Shown in pieces: positions 7,627 to 16,707 of a stretch of DNA of 38,804 nt (positions are counted from its first letter, which is position 1; every line of letters starts with the position of its first letter). The position numbers and the translations under genes were made by a program. The notes under the pieces were generated by a model. The model ran no database searches, was not told where the DNA came from, and saw nothing but the letters and a program-made list of their open reading frames with translations. Source of the stretch: Phycisphaerae bacterium (GTDB taxonomy: Bacteria; Planctomycetota; Phycisphaerae; Sedimentisphaerales; SM23-30); assembly GCA_016342495.1 (NCBI GenBank), contig JAEIOG010000045.1:1-38804 (forward strand), in the 5' to 3' direction.

Positions 7627-10600
7627 TTATTGTGTAACTCCAACGAGCCAGCTATTTGTGAATGTCACCCAATCATTTAAATCTACAATATCATCGCAAT
7701 TAATATCTGCGGTGGTATCGAAAAGACAAACAGGTTGAATGGCAAACCCCCTTGCTCCTTTTGCCAGAAATACAATTTCATTTTGCGCTAAAGCGCCAGC
7801 GTAAATCCGTAAATCATCTACGCCAAGAATAGCAGGATCGGTATCGAATCCATATAGTGACAATGATGAAATACCTGCATTGGCATTATCAATAGCAGCG
7901 GTAGCATAAATATTCTTTGCCAACAAAATACCATTGCAATAAATTTTCATTTCATTATCAGCAATATTTTTCACGAAAGCATAATGATTCCATTGGCCAA
8001 AAACCGCAATTGTTGTATCGATTGGCCAGCAAAGTCGATCCGACAAATTGCCGTCAAAAAAAGTATCCCCAGCAATAAAATCCGCAAATTGTTGACCGGT
8101 TGGCTCCAATTGCCCTTTTACCCAAAATGCGATTGTAAGCTCCTCAGAAATATCACTAAAGAGCCCTTCGGGAAAATTTACAATACTGTCCGCATTCATG
8201 ACAATTGCATTATCTCCTTCACTACAATCCGCTGTCCAGGTGGCATTTACCGACTCAAAAGCACCGTGATTACCGTTGGCACTTGAATCTTCCAGATTAT
8301 TTTCAAAACGATACCAACCTTTTAGATTATCCCCGGCAGGTTCAGCCGCATTAACCGGATAGCTGGCCAAAAGCCAATCACCGCCAATCACCGCCAAATC
8401 TACAATATCAACTTTGCAGTCATTATTCAAATCAGCTTCAATATCGCAGCCACGGTCAACGTATAGCATAATATCAATAATATACAAAGTCCCGGAACCA
8501 GTCCCTTCGGTTTTAATAGCCATTGAAGTTATTGCCGTTACATCAACGTCCTGGGCGGTAAATTCATTGAGCTTGACTTTCCATAAATGCTGCCAGCCAT
8601 CATTTATCCCATCGGCAGAACCAAACTGAATCTCAGCAGTGTTTGTACCGTCGCTTAAAACCAGGTATAATGGAATTGGATCATTAGTTTCTGAACCATG
8701 GAAATTGACTTCTATTTCAGCCATATCATCTACAGTCATATCAAATGGTGCTCCGGTAGCAATCAATGCCTGCCCCGCACCATTATAGTTAAACAACATC
8801 TGATTTTTCAAATCATCCAGTTCAATTGTCGCCGAACCGCCAACTTGCCACACAGCCGCCATCTCGGCGGTATCAGCATAGCCTGTAAAGTCTTCGATAA
8901 CTCTATTACCCGATGGAATATATTCAGGTATGCTGACAGTCCAAACATCACCCTGACATAATAATGCGTCATCGGTTTTTTTGCTGTCAACACGCCATTC
9001 ATATAGCCCCTGACTTAAACGCGATACTCCCAAAGCTTCAGCTAACTGAACCAGACTAATCTGTTTTTCAGTAACATTTCCAACCAAAGTCAAACTTTCG
9101 CCAACAGCACCAAAATAAACATCATAGCTAGCGACAAACTCATCGCCATCCCATTTCATTACAGGGTCATCCCAGTTGGCAACCTGCCCGTCATCCGGCT
9201 CTGGTCCAAATGCTTTTCCACCAGTAGTAAATGACCATACAGAACTGCTGAAATCATTGCCAGCAACTTCCATATCCACCCGCCAGTAATATGTCGTGCC
9301 ACACTGTAGCAAATCATCTGCTGGCGTATAATTCATCGCCAGACCTGTGCTATGAGCAACAAGTATATCGTTACAATTTTCATCGGTACCAATATTAATT
9401 TCAAATTGTGCATTTTCAGCACCGAACATGTTCCAGCTTAGTGCTGTTGTCGGATCAATATGACCACTACTGTTTGCTGGTGTTGGCGAATAAATTATCG
9501 GCTGAGATCCAAAAGCAGATAGATAAATCTGCTCTGCTGTCAATGCAACATCATAAATACGTACATCATCCATACTGCCATTATACAGATAACCCAAAGG
9601 CGAATGTCCCGTAGTTCCCAACATTACATCAAATTCCGCCACCGTATCAATAACAGCATTTGGTGATGCATTACCACTTAAAGCTTCTATTTGCCCATCA
9701 ACATAAAAATCAACATCACCAAGTTTATCGCCAGCATTCATAACTAAAGCTACATGGTGCCACTGATTATCAAATAAAGGCGTGGTCGCGACAACTTTTG
9801 AACCTTGAATTTCAAGTCTTAACGCTCCAATAGCACCATCACTTTCTGTGGTATTTATTCTGAAAGTAAATCTTTGCCCGGTATTATTTTTTCCCCAGCT
9901 AACTAATACCGCATTGGAAGTTTGCACATCAGATGCCTTGATCCAACCAGTAATGGTTCTTGAATTAGAACCTAAAATACCTGCATATTCTGTAGTGACA
10001 TAATCACCTTGGCTTGAATCAAAAGCCAATGCCGCAGTCGTTCCGGTTGTAACCGAAGCCAGATCGGAAGTTATCCAGTCAGCTCCATTAATCGTACCGT
10101 TGGCCAGCCCCATCTGGTCAGCAGTTGTTGTACCAGTTGCTTCTTCCATATTCCACCACACAAGCGGATCTGGCAAAGGAGATTCAGGAATATAATTCGC
10201 AATTTCCGCAATGTCATTAGCGGCCAAAGCATTATCATAAATCCGCACATCATCAATTAAACCCTGACACCAGCGATCATTACTATAGCGGACACCTTGC
10301 CCGATAACCACATCAACAGTTCCGACGGTATTAACTGCTGTTGAATGGCTACCATAAGCTTGACCATCCAGGTAAAATATTGATGTCGTTCCATCAAAAG
10401 TCAAAGCGATATGATGCCATTGATCATCAGTAATAGTTCCTGTTGCTGAACTTAAACCATAGCCATTATTCAATTCATTACGAAGTTGACCTGTAGTTTC
10501 TTTCTGAATACCAAGATCATAACGAACACCAGTTCCATTACCGCCATCACCCCAGCCAATAAAGAATGTCCCCGCAGATTGATTTACTGCAGTCTTTACC

Positions 10601-10875
10601 CAAAGGCTAACCGTGCGCGGATTTGCCCCCAATATCCCATTATATCCAGAAATAACAGCTTTGCCATCAACGCCATCAAGGCTCAAAGCGTCTCCATATT
10701 TGCCCTGACCGCCAACTGTAATAGCTGCACCGCCTGATAAAGTCGCGTCCATACCAACAGTCGCCACCCCATCTAGATCAAATGTCAAATGTTCTACAAG
10801 AGCCGCATTTAAATTTAAACCAATTGCCAATAGCAATACGCCTGCTGCAAATATATTTCTAAAGTTGCTATACAT
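7627..10875 (-). CDS. Large secreted triple-LamG protein with two dockerin-like motifs
   Basis: A 1082-residue protein; the ATG at 10875 is chosen over 10899 because AGGAG lies eight bases upstream and a signal peptide follows (NIFAAGVLLLAIGLNLNAA). Domains in order: LamG/concanavalin-like lectin (about 20-230), a second LamG (240-455), fibronectin-III-like segments (460-660; TYYWRVDMEV, LYEWRVDSKK), a jelly-roll-like carbohydrate-binding segment (660-800; VIEDFTGYADTAEMAAVW), a dockerin-like loop near 810 (DLNNDCKVDIVDLAVIGGDW), a third LamG (845-1035), and a C-terminal dockerin-like motif (DINCDDIVDLNDW). Each LamG ends with the typical LIDDVRIYD-type strand. No catalytic domain is visible, so binding or attachment to polysaccharide is the likely role. 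It is the last gene of the block and starts 26 bp after the sulfatase stop. Confidence 0.88.
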   Translation of the reverse strand: MYSNFRNIFAAGVLLLAIGLNLNAALVEHLTFDLDGVATVGMDATLSGGAAITVGGQGKYGDALSLDGVDGKAVISGYNGILGANPRTVSLWVKTAVNQSAGTFFIGWGDGGNGTGVRYDLGIQKETTGQLRNELNNGYGLSSATGTITDDQWHHIALTFDGTTSIFYLDGQAYGSHSTAVNTVGTVDVVIGQGVRYSNDRWCQGLIDDVRIYDNALAANDIAEIANYIPESPLPDPLVWWNMEEATGTTTADQMGLANGTINGADWITSDLASVTTGTTAALAFDSSQGDYVTTEYAGILGSNSRTITGWIKASDVQTSNAVLVSWGKNNTGQRFTFRINTTESDGAIGALRLEIQGSKVVATTPLFDNQWHHVALVMNAGDKLGDVDFYVDGQIEALSGNASPNAVIDTVAEFDVMLGTTGHSPLGYLYNGSMDDVRIYDVALTAEQIYLSAFGSQPIIYSPTPANSSGHIDPTTALSWNMFGAENAQFEINIGTDENCNDILVAHSTGLAMNYTPADDLLQCGTTYYWRVDMEVAGNDFSSSVWSFTTGGKAFGPEPDDGQVANWDDPVMKWDGDEFVASYDVYFGAVGESLTLVGNVTEKQISLVQLAEALGVSRLSQGLYEWRVDSKKTDDALLCQGDVWTVSIPEYIPSGNRVIEDFTGYADTAEMAAVWQVGGSATIELDDLKNQMLFNYNGAGQALIATGAPFDMTVDDMAEIEVNFHGSETNDPIPLYLVLSDGTNTAEIQFGSADGINDGWQHLWKVKLNEFTAQDVDVTAITSMAIKTEGTGSGTLYIIDIMLYVDRGCDIEADLNNDCKVDIVDLAVIGGDWLLASYPVNAAEPAGDNLKGWYRFENNLEDSSANGNHGAFESVNATWTADCSEGDNAIVMNADSIVNFPEGLFSDISEELTIAFWVKGQLEPTGQQFADFIAGDTFFDGNLSDRLCWPIDTTIAVFGQWNHYAFVKNIADNEMKIYCNGILLAKNIYATAAIDNANAGISSLSLYGFDTDPAILGVDDLRIYAGALAQNEIVFLAKGARGFAIQPVCLFDTTADINCDDIVDLNDWVTFTNSWLVGVTQ

Positions 10876-10901
10876 TCTTATTTCTCCTGAATATTTCAAT
10901 T

Positions 10902-12329
10902 TTATTGCTTATCAACAGCAAACTGGAAATTCGGCGATTTCACATGTGCCTGTTTCATCAATTCACGTAATTCCTCTGCTTTTGTAGAATTACTGGATGC
11001 AATATTGTTTGTTTCGCCCGGGTCAGCATCAAGATCATACAATTGCACCGGCGGGTCAACAACCGTGCTCATATTTAATCGCACGCCCTTCCATTTACCC
11101 TGCCTTATAGCCTGCTTGCCGCCACCTTCAAAAAATTCCCAATAAACATAATCTTTTTGTACTTGGGTTCCTTTGCCTAAAATTGTCGGCAAATAAGAAA
11201 CACCATCAATATTTTCAGGGATTTTCTGCCCAATCATCTCGGCAACAGTTGGCATAAAATCTTCAAATGCCGATATATGGTCTGTTTCGCTGCCAGGTTT
11301 AATTTTACCGGGCCACCATGCTATCATCGGTTCCCGCACGCCACCTTCATAAAGGTCACGTTTGATACCGCGATAAATACCATTACTGTCAAAGAAAGTC
11401 GGAGCCGCGCCACCCTCTTGATGTGGACCATTATCACTGGTAAAAATCACCAGAGTATTATCATCAATTTTCAATTCTTTCAACAAATCAAGAATCTTGC
11501 CACAATCCCTATCCAAGCGGGTAACCATCGCGGCAAATGCCGCTTTTGGTGTCTCCTGATAACCATAATGACTCGTTGCACTGCCATAAGGGGTTTCTGG
11601 CCAGCCTAGTTCCTGGTATTCATCAATAATTTTGTCTTCCGGCAAAACTAATTCAGCATGTGGAATAGTAAATGGTAAATATAAAAAGAATGGCTTATCT
11701 TTATTGTCTTTTATAAATCTCACCGCTTCAGAAGCAAACATATCATGGGTATAATGTTCGCCATTGAGATATTCTCGTTGGCCATCACGATAAATATAAT
11801 TAGGATAATAATGATGGGCATTGGACTGATTAAGATAACCATAAAACAAGTCAAAACCCTGATTATTCGGATGGCCAGTCGTTCCAGCCTCACCTAAACC
11901 CCATTTACCAAAACAACCAGTGGCATAACCACTTTTCTTACACAGTTCAGCGACAGTCACATCACTATCTCGCAATGGTAACGTCGCATTTCCTCTGATA
12001 TAACAATGCCCGGTATGCAAACCGGTCATCAGCACACATCGCGACGGTGCACAAACCGTGCTACCGGCATAATGCGATGTAAATTTCATTCCTTCGGCTG
12101 CCATCTTATCCAGATTTGGCGTCTTAACCAGCTTTTGACCATAACAGCCCAGGTCTGCAAATCCCAAATCATCCGCTAAAATATAAATAATATTGGGCAA
12201 CTTACGCCCTACCGTAGCAGAATTCGAATTATTGGCCAGTTTCAACCCACCATTTACATTGCTGCAACCGCCAAGTGCTGCCCCACCAAAAGCCATCAAA
12301 GATTTCTTAAGAAAATCACGCCTTTTCAT
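10902..12329 (-). CDS. Tat-exported family S1 sulfatase (arylsulfatase A-like)
   Basis: A 475-residue sulfatase. The active-site signature CAPSR (residues 93-97) contains the Cys converted to formylglycine, followed by the usual CVLMTG. The N-terminal ADDLGFADLGCYG block (52-64) provides the metal-binding Asp pair, and TSDNGPHQEGG (near 295) is the second metal/substrate block. The N-terminus has a twin-arginine signal (KRRDFLKK) and a lipobox-like LGGC ending at Cys22, so export by Tat and possible lipid anchoring are likely. By family knowledge it removes sulfate esters from polysaccharides or other sulfate esters; the exact substrate is not readable. AAGGA precedes the ATG. It lies between LamG genes in the sigma/FecR block, which suggests action on a sulfated glycan bound by those proteins. 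A formylglycine-generating enzyme is not in the window. Confidence 0.95.
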   Translation of the reverse strand: MKRRDFLKKSLMAFGGAALGGCSNVNGGLKLANNSNSATVGRKLPNIIYILADDLGFADLGCYGQKLVKTPNLDKMAAEGMKFTSHYAGSTVCAPSRCVLMTGLHTGHCYIRGNATLPLRDSDVTVAELCKKSGYATGCFGKWGLGEAGTTGHPNNQGFDLFYGYLNQSNAHHYYPNYIYRDGQREYLNGEHYTHDMFASEAVRFIKDNKDKPFFLYLPFTIPHAELVLPEDKIIDEYQELGWPETPYGSATSHYGYQETPKAAFAAMVTRLDRDCGKILDLLKELKIDDNTLVIFTSDNGPHQEGGAAPTFFDSNGIYRGIKRDLYEGGVREPMIAWWPGKIKPGSETDHISAFEDFMPTVAEMIGQKIPENIDGVSYLPTILGKGTQVQKDYVYWEFFEGGGKQAIRQGKWKGVRLNMSTVVDPPVQLYDLDADPGETNNIASSNSTKAEELRELMKQAHVKSPNFQFAVDKQ

Positions 12330-12362
12330 TCTGTTTTCCTTTGCTATATCATTTTAATAAAT

Positions 12363-12398
12363 AGACAGCCCCCAGCTATTATAAACCAGGGACTGTCT
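12363..12398 (-). terminator. Hairpin between the LamG gene and the sulfatase gene
   Basis: AGACAG plus a C-run pairs with a G-run plus CTGTCT, an imperfect stem of about 10 bp, 22 nt after the stop of the 12421 gene on the minus strand. The following bases are A/T-rich but lack a clean T-run, so partial termination or mRNA processing is more likely than a full stop. Confidence 0.4.
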
Positions 12399-12420
12399 TG
12401 ATTTTAACATTTTGCTATAA

Positions 12421-14523
12421 TCAATCTTGAGGACCGACAAAATTATTGTCCATCCAGGCATTAACAAATATCGCAAAGTCTACCAGATTAACAATACAAT
12501 CAGGTTGTCCATTTGGATATTCTTCAGTAACTTCGCCGCCGCCAAAATCATACAGCACAGGACTGGTACAAATAGTTTCACCAGTAACATTAACATACAT
12601 CTGACCGATTTCTTCTTCGGTCAAAGCGTAATTCCAGATACTGAGTTCATCAACTAAACCAGCAAAATATTGAGCTGTACCATCATTGTTAGTACCAATT
12701 TTCACTGGATTGTCGGTCAGGCGAATCTCATTCGTCTGGGCTGCTCTGCGTGCAACAATACCATCAACAAAAATTGAGCTGGTTTGATTAACAGCATCAT
12801 GCTGAATTGTAACCATATGCCAGATACCATCATTAAAACCATCTTCACTGTCAACATAAGCGTCCATCGAATATGCACTTGCTCCGCGGAATGTAAAGTT
12901 AACATAAGCATTAACGCGGTTCACAACCCAGCCATTATTGTTAATATGTTTACTTAAAAGTGAATTCCAGGCATCATTAACCACAGTGCTCTTAATCCAG
13001 ATATTAGCTGTCATTCCTAATGGATAGAAATTGAAATATTCTTCACTGTTTACAACTTGAAGATAGCTTGCCCCTTCAAGTTCAGCACAGTTACCAACAG
13101 CACCGTCGGTAACGCCAGCGATAACACTAAAATCATCCAGCTCATTTGGATCAACCAATTCAACTGTCCAGGTATCTCCATTGTCATCAACACCATCAAA
13201 GCCGGTCTCAAAATCACAATGAATAACTCTGCGGGCAACATACAGTTGAGCTGCATCAGAAGCAAGAGTATCGCCCATACCATTATCAACTACACAATAA
13301 TATTTACCATCATCAGCCAGGTCAGCCACAACAATAGACAATACCGCATCAGTTGACACCTCAGGGTCATTATCTGTATCTACTGCTTCACCAGCCATCT
13401 TACGCCAGCTATACCCAACAATATTCAAACCTTCAACTCCAAAAGTAGCTTCCTGACCAATTGCAGCCATAGCAGTTGTTGGCTGAACATCAATAATTGG
13501 TACCGCCGCGATTGTTGTAAATGACCATTCAGCACCAGTATGCCAGGTGGTCCCTTCTTTACTTTCAACTCTCCAGCTATAAAGCTGAGAATTTTTTAGA
13601 TCACCACCTAAACTTAGACCAAGGTCATAAGTGACCTCAGTAGCGGCAGCTACACTTGCTCCATTGATCAACAATGTTCCCGAATTTGGATCGCCTTCAT
13701 AAAAATATAATTTATACTCATCAGCAACATAATTAGAAGGTCCCGCCCATTGCAAATCGGTATCAACAGCAATCCGCTCTGCGCCGTTAGCAGGAGCAAT
13801 AACCCCAGCTGCATCACCAGCATTCATCACTTCGACGATTTCCACTGCGGTTAAACCAGTATCATAAATACGAACATCATCAATTAAACCTTCTGTCCAG
13901 CGTGCGGTAGTATTACCTACATATGCCTGACGAATACCAGTACCAATGCAAAGATCACTTGTTCCCGTAGTGTTCAAAGTTTTTGTAGATGTACCATAAG
14001 CTACGCCATCCAGATAATAAGTAGTGGTATCAACACCATCATGCACAACTGCAATATGATGCCATACATCGTCGGTAATGGTCGTCCCGGTTGAGCTATT
14101 GCCAAAACCACTATTGTATTCAACTCGCATCATGTCAGTAGTTCCGCCTTGCAATCCAACATCGTATCGAATCAAAGAACCATTGCCGCCATCACCCCAG
14201 CCTAAGAAAAATGTCCCGGCAGATTGATTAACCGCGGTTTTAACCCAAAGACAGGTAGTGCGGGCATTATTACCCAAAACACCTTTATAAGTCATAATCT
14301 GAGCGAAACTGCCTATTACGCCATCTAACTGCAATGCTTCACCAATAATACCGCCAGCACCTGTTGTTACTGCTGTCCCGCCGACTAATTGGATATCATA
14401 GCCACCAACTGCGGTTTTGCCATCAACTTCATCAAAAGTAGCATGCATAACAAGTTCAGCTGAAGCCAGCGTTGCCATTGCCATTGCTAGAACCAATACA
14501 TTAAATAATTTTTTCAAATACAT
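12421..14523 (-). CDS. Secreted LamG/Ig-like protein with C-terminal dockerin-like motif (paralogue A)
   Basis: A 700-residue protein with signal peptide (LFNVLVLAMAMATLASAE). Domains: LamG (about 20-232, ending LIDDVRIYDTGLTAVEI), a fibronectin-III-like segment (240-340; LYSWRVESKEGTTW), an Ig-like segment (341-430; DDGKYYCVVDNGMG with paired Cys-Trp pattern), a second LamG (432-650; GIWHMVTIQHDAVNQ, LVDELSIWNYALTEEEI), and a short C-terminal motif (QPDCIVNLVDFAIFVNAW). That motif is a single half of the dockerin-like duplex seen elsewhere here. AAGGAG precedes the ATG. It starts 47 bp after a paralogue with the same architecture, so the pair arose by tandem duplication. Likely a surface glycan-binding protein; no catalytic residues are recognised. 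Confidence 0.88.
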   Translation of the reverse strand: MYLKKLFNVLVLAMAMATLASAELVMHATFDEVDGKTAVGGYDIQLVGGTAVTTGAGGIIGEALQLDGVIGSFAQIMTYKGVLGNNARTTCLWVKTAVNQSAGTFFLGWGDGGNGSLIRYDVGLQGGTTDMMRVEYNSGFGNSSTGTTITDDVWHHIAVVHDGVDTTTYYLDGVAYGTSTKTLNTTGTSDLCIGTGIRQAYVGNTTARWTEGLIDDVRIYDTGLTAVEIVEVMNAGDAAGVIAPANGAERIAVDTDLQWAGPSNYVADEYKLYFYEGDPNSGTLLINGASVAAATEVTYDLGLSLGGDLKNSQLYSWRVESKEGTTWHTGAEWSFTTIAAVPIIDVQPTTAMAAIGQEATFGVEGLNIVGYSWRKMAGEAVDTDNDPEVSTDAVLSIVVADLADDGKYYCVVDNGMGDTLASDAAQLYVARRVIHCDFETGFDGVDDNGDTWTVELVDPNELDDFSVIAGVTDGAVGNCAELEGASYLQVVNSEEYFNFYPLGMTANIWIKSTVVNDAWNSLLSKHINNNGWVVNRVNAYVNFTFRGASAYSMDAYVDSEDGFNDGIWHMVTIQHDAVNQTSSIFVDGIVARRAAQTNEIRLTDNPVKIGTNNDGTAQYFAGLVDELSIWNYALTEEEIGQMYVNVTGETICTSPVLYDFGGGEVTEEYPNGQPDCIVNLVDFAIFVNAWMDNNFVGPQD

Positions 14524-14570
14524 CTATATACTCCTTGTTTAGGATTTTATTATTCTATTCCAAATACCAA

Positions 14571-16610
14571 CTATCTAAGTTCAGGTGAAACAATATGATC
14601 CACCATCCACTGTGCCTGAAACGCTGCAAAATCATATAAGTTGACAATACAGTCAGGCTCACCTTCAGGACCAGTAAAATCAAATTCAACCGGACCAGTA
14701 CAAATTGTATTGCCAGAGCCATCAGCATAAAGCTGTGCAATCGTGTTGGCATCAATAGCATAATTCCAGATCGATAGTTCATCAATCAAGCCATTAAACA
14801 ATAACTCACCATCACGATTAGCTCCAATTCTCAAAGGATTGGTATTTGTAAGAATTGTATTTGTTTGAACTGCTTCATTTCTAAGCAGCCCATCAATATA
14901 AACCAGGGTTTTCTGATTAACTGCGTCATGCTGCATGGTAATCATATGCCATGGGTTTTCTTCGGTATTCATCCCGCCAGTTATTGCTCCGGTTGTGTTA
15001 ACAGTATTAGCACCTCTGAGAGTAAATCCGCAATAACCCGAGATACGATTCATTACCCAGCCAATATTATCAACTGTATGCTTGCTGACAATTGATCTAT
15101 AATCAGTAATTGCATTAGATTTCACCCAGGCATTAACGGTTAAGCCATGTGGATAGAAATTGAATGCATCGACACTATCTAAAACCATGATATGGCCTTG
15201 ACTGTCCATACTCAAAGCATTGCCATATACACCACCTGCAACTGTTTCAATAACGGGAGTAATTTCATCCAGTTCATTTGGGTCAACAATTTCGCCAGTC
15301 CATACCGCCCCATCATCACCTAAGCCATCGATACCAGTTTCAAAACCCCAATGCCCAACAACACGTTTAACATACAGGTTTACATGGTCTGATTCAAGCT
15401 CTGCTCCATCATCATTATCAACAACACAGTAAATCTCAGCTTCATCTTCAAAAGCTACCTGTGGAATAACATAAGCAGGATCAGTACTTACTGGTTCAGC
15501 GACGCCAACTTGATACCATTTATAATTAACAATATTCAAGCCTGTTAAAGAAAAAGTAGCATCTGCACCAGGATCAACTAATTGTGTTGTTGGCCCGGCA
15601 TCAATCACTGGAACAGCCGGTATAGTTGAAAATTTCCAGACAATACCTTCTTTCCATTCAGTCACTTTTTTCGAATCAACCCGCCAAAAATATTCTTTAC
15701 CATTATCTAATGTTGGAAGATCATAAAAACCAGTAGTCCCACCAGCAACAGTAACTCCATCTACAAGATTATTTTCCAGGAAGTTAGGATCATCAGCACT
15801 TACATAAAGTTTGTATTCTGCTGGTGTATAATTATCTGGTTCTGCCCAGTTCAAATCAGTATCTACCGGTAAGCGAGTAGCTCCATTTTCAGGAGAAACA
15901 ATATTAGTAAGATCACCTGCTGCCATCGCCGCTACAACACCCCCCTGGTCTAATGCCTCATCATAAATGCGAACATCATCAATCATACCAGTGAAATCAC
16001 GATAGAAACCACCATGAAAGCTGTTACCTATACAAACATCATTTGTACTACCAGTTGCAAGTTGTCTTGTATGAGCTGAATTGGTATCCGCTACGCCATC
16101 AACATACATTGTTGCATCACCGCATGTCCCACCCGGAAATGAAACCGCTATATGATGCCAGGTGTCATCATTGAATTTAATCGTACCTGTTGAGGAACCA
16201 GATTGAATTTCTACTCTGACAGCACCGATATTCCCTGATGTTTCAGGACGAATCTCAAATCGCTCACCATTTGCGCCTGAACCCCAAGCTATTAATGCCG
16301 GCAACCCAGTTACCTGTGTTGTAGCCATCTTAACCCACATACATACTGTCCTGGGATTATTACCGCCGATAGCTTTATATCCTTCAATAGTAACACGATC
16401 ACCAGCACCATCCAGAGTCAAAGCTTCGCCAAATCTACCACCACCGCCAGTTGTCACAGCAGCATTGTCATTGAACAGCATTGTATACTGTCCCACCGTG
16501 GTCTTACCGTCAACTTCATCAAATGTCGCCTGCATCACCAGCTCAGCAGAAACAACACTGCTACAAACAAAAGCTATAAGCAGCATGCTTAACATTTTTC
16601 TTAATCTCAT
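14571..16610 (-). CDS. Secreted LamG/Ig-like protein with C-terminal dockerin-like motif (paralogue B)
   Basis: A 679-residue protein with signal peptide (MLSMLLIAFVCSSVVSAE). Domain order is the same as in the next gene: LamG (20-230; DDTWHHIAVSF, MIDDVRIYDEAL), fibronectin-III-like (240-335; EYFWRVDSKK), Ig-like (336-420; EAEIYCVVDNDDGAELESD), LamG (425-635; PWHMITMQHDAVNQKT, LIDELSIWNYAID) and a half dockerin-like motif at the end (EPDCIVNLYDFAAFQAQW). AAAAGGAG lies six bases before the ATG. Identity with paralogue A is obvious at both ends (for example HATFDEVDGKT versus QATFDEVDGKT). It is the first structural gene after the sigma/FecR pair and is separated from it by 97 bp containing an A/T hairpin. 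Confidence 0.88.
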   Translation of the reverse strand: MRLRKMLSMLLIAFVCSSVVSAELVMQATFDEVDGKTTVGQYTMLFNDNAAVTTGGGGRFGEALTLDGAGDRVTIEGYKAIGGNNPRTVCMWVKMATTQVTGLPALIAWGSGANGERFEIRPETSGNIGAVRVEIQSGSSTGTIKFNDDTWHHIAVSFPGGTCGDATMYVDGVADTNSAHTRQLATGSTNDVCIGNSFHGGFYRDFTGMIDDVRIYDEALDQGGVVAAMAAGDLTNIVSPENGATRLPVDTDLNWAEPDNYTPAEYKLYVSADDPNFLENNLVDGVTVAGGTTGFYDLPTLDNGKEYFWRVDSKKVTEWKEGIVWKFSTIPAVPVIDAGPTTQLVDPGADATFSLTGLNIVNYKWYQVGVAEPVSTDPAYVIPQVAFEDEAEIYCVVDNDDGAELESDHVNLYVKRVVGHWGFETGIDGLGDDGAVWTGEIVDPNELDEITPVIETVAGGVYGNALSMDSQGHIMVLDSVDAFNFYPHGLTVNAWVKSNAITDYRSIVSKHTVDNIGWVMNRISGYCGFTLRGANTVNTTGAITGGMNTEENPWHMITMQHDAVNQKTLVYIDGLLRNEAVQTNTILTNTNPLRIGANRDGELLFNGLIDELSIWNYAIDANTIAQLYADGSGNTICTGPVEFDFTGPEGEPDCIVNLYDFAAFQAQWMVDHIVSPELR

Positions 16611-16653
16611 AAGAATCTCCTTTTAAAAAGTGTAAAACATAAACCCAAAAACT

Positions 16654-16684
16654 ACATTTTTTAATATTCCTTGTAAAAAAATGT
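16654..16684 (-). terminator. A/T-rich hairpin between FecR and the first LamG gene
   Basis: ACATTTTTT pairs with AAAAAAATGT around a short loop, 24 nt after the FecR stop, and is followed on the minus strand by a short T-run. It could attenuate read-through from the regulators into the structural genes. A/T stems are weak, so this is tentative. Confidence 0.3.
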
Positions 16685-16707
16685 AAACCCTATTTTTATT
16701 TCAAATT

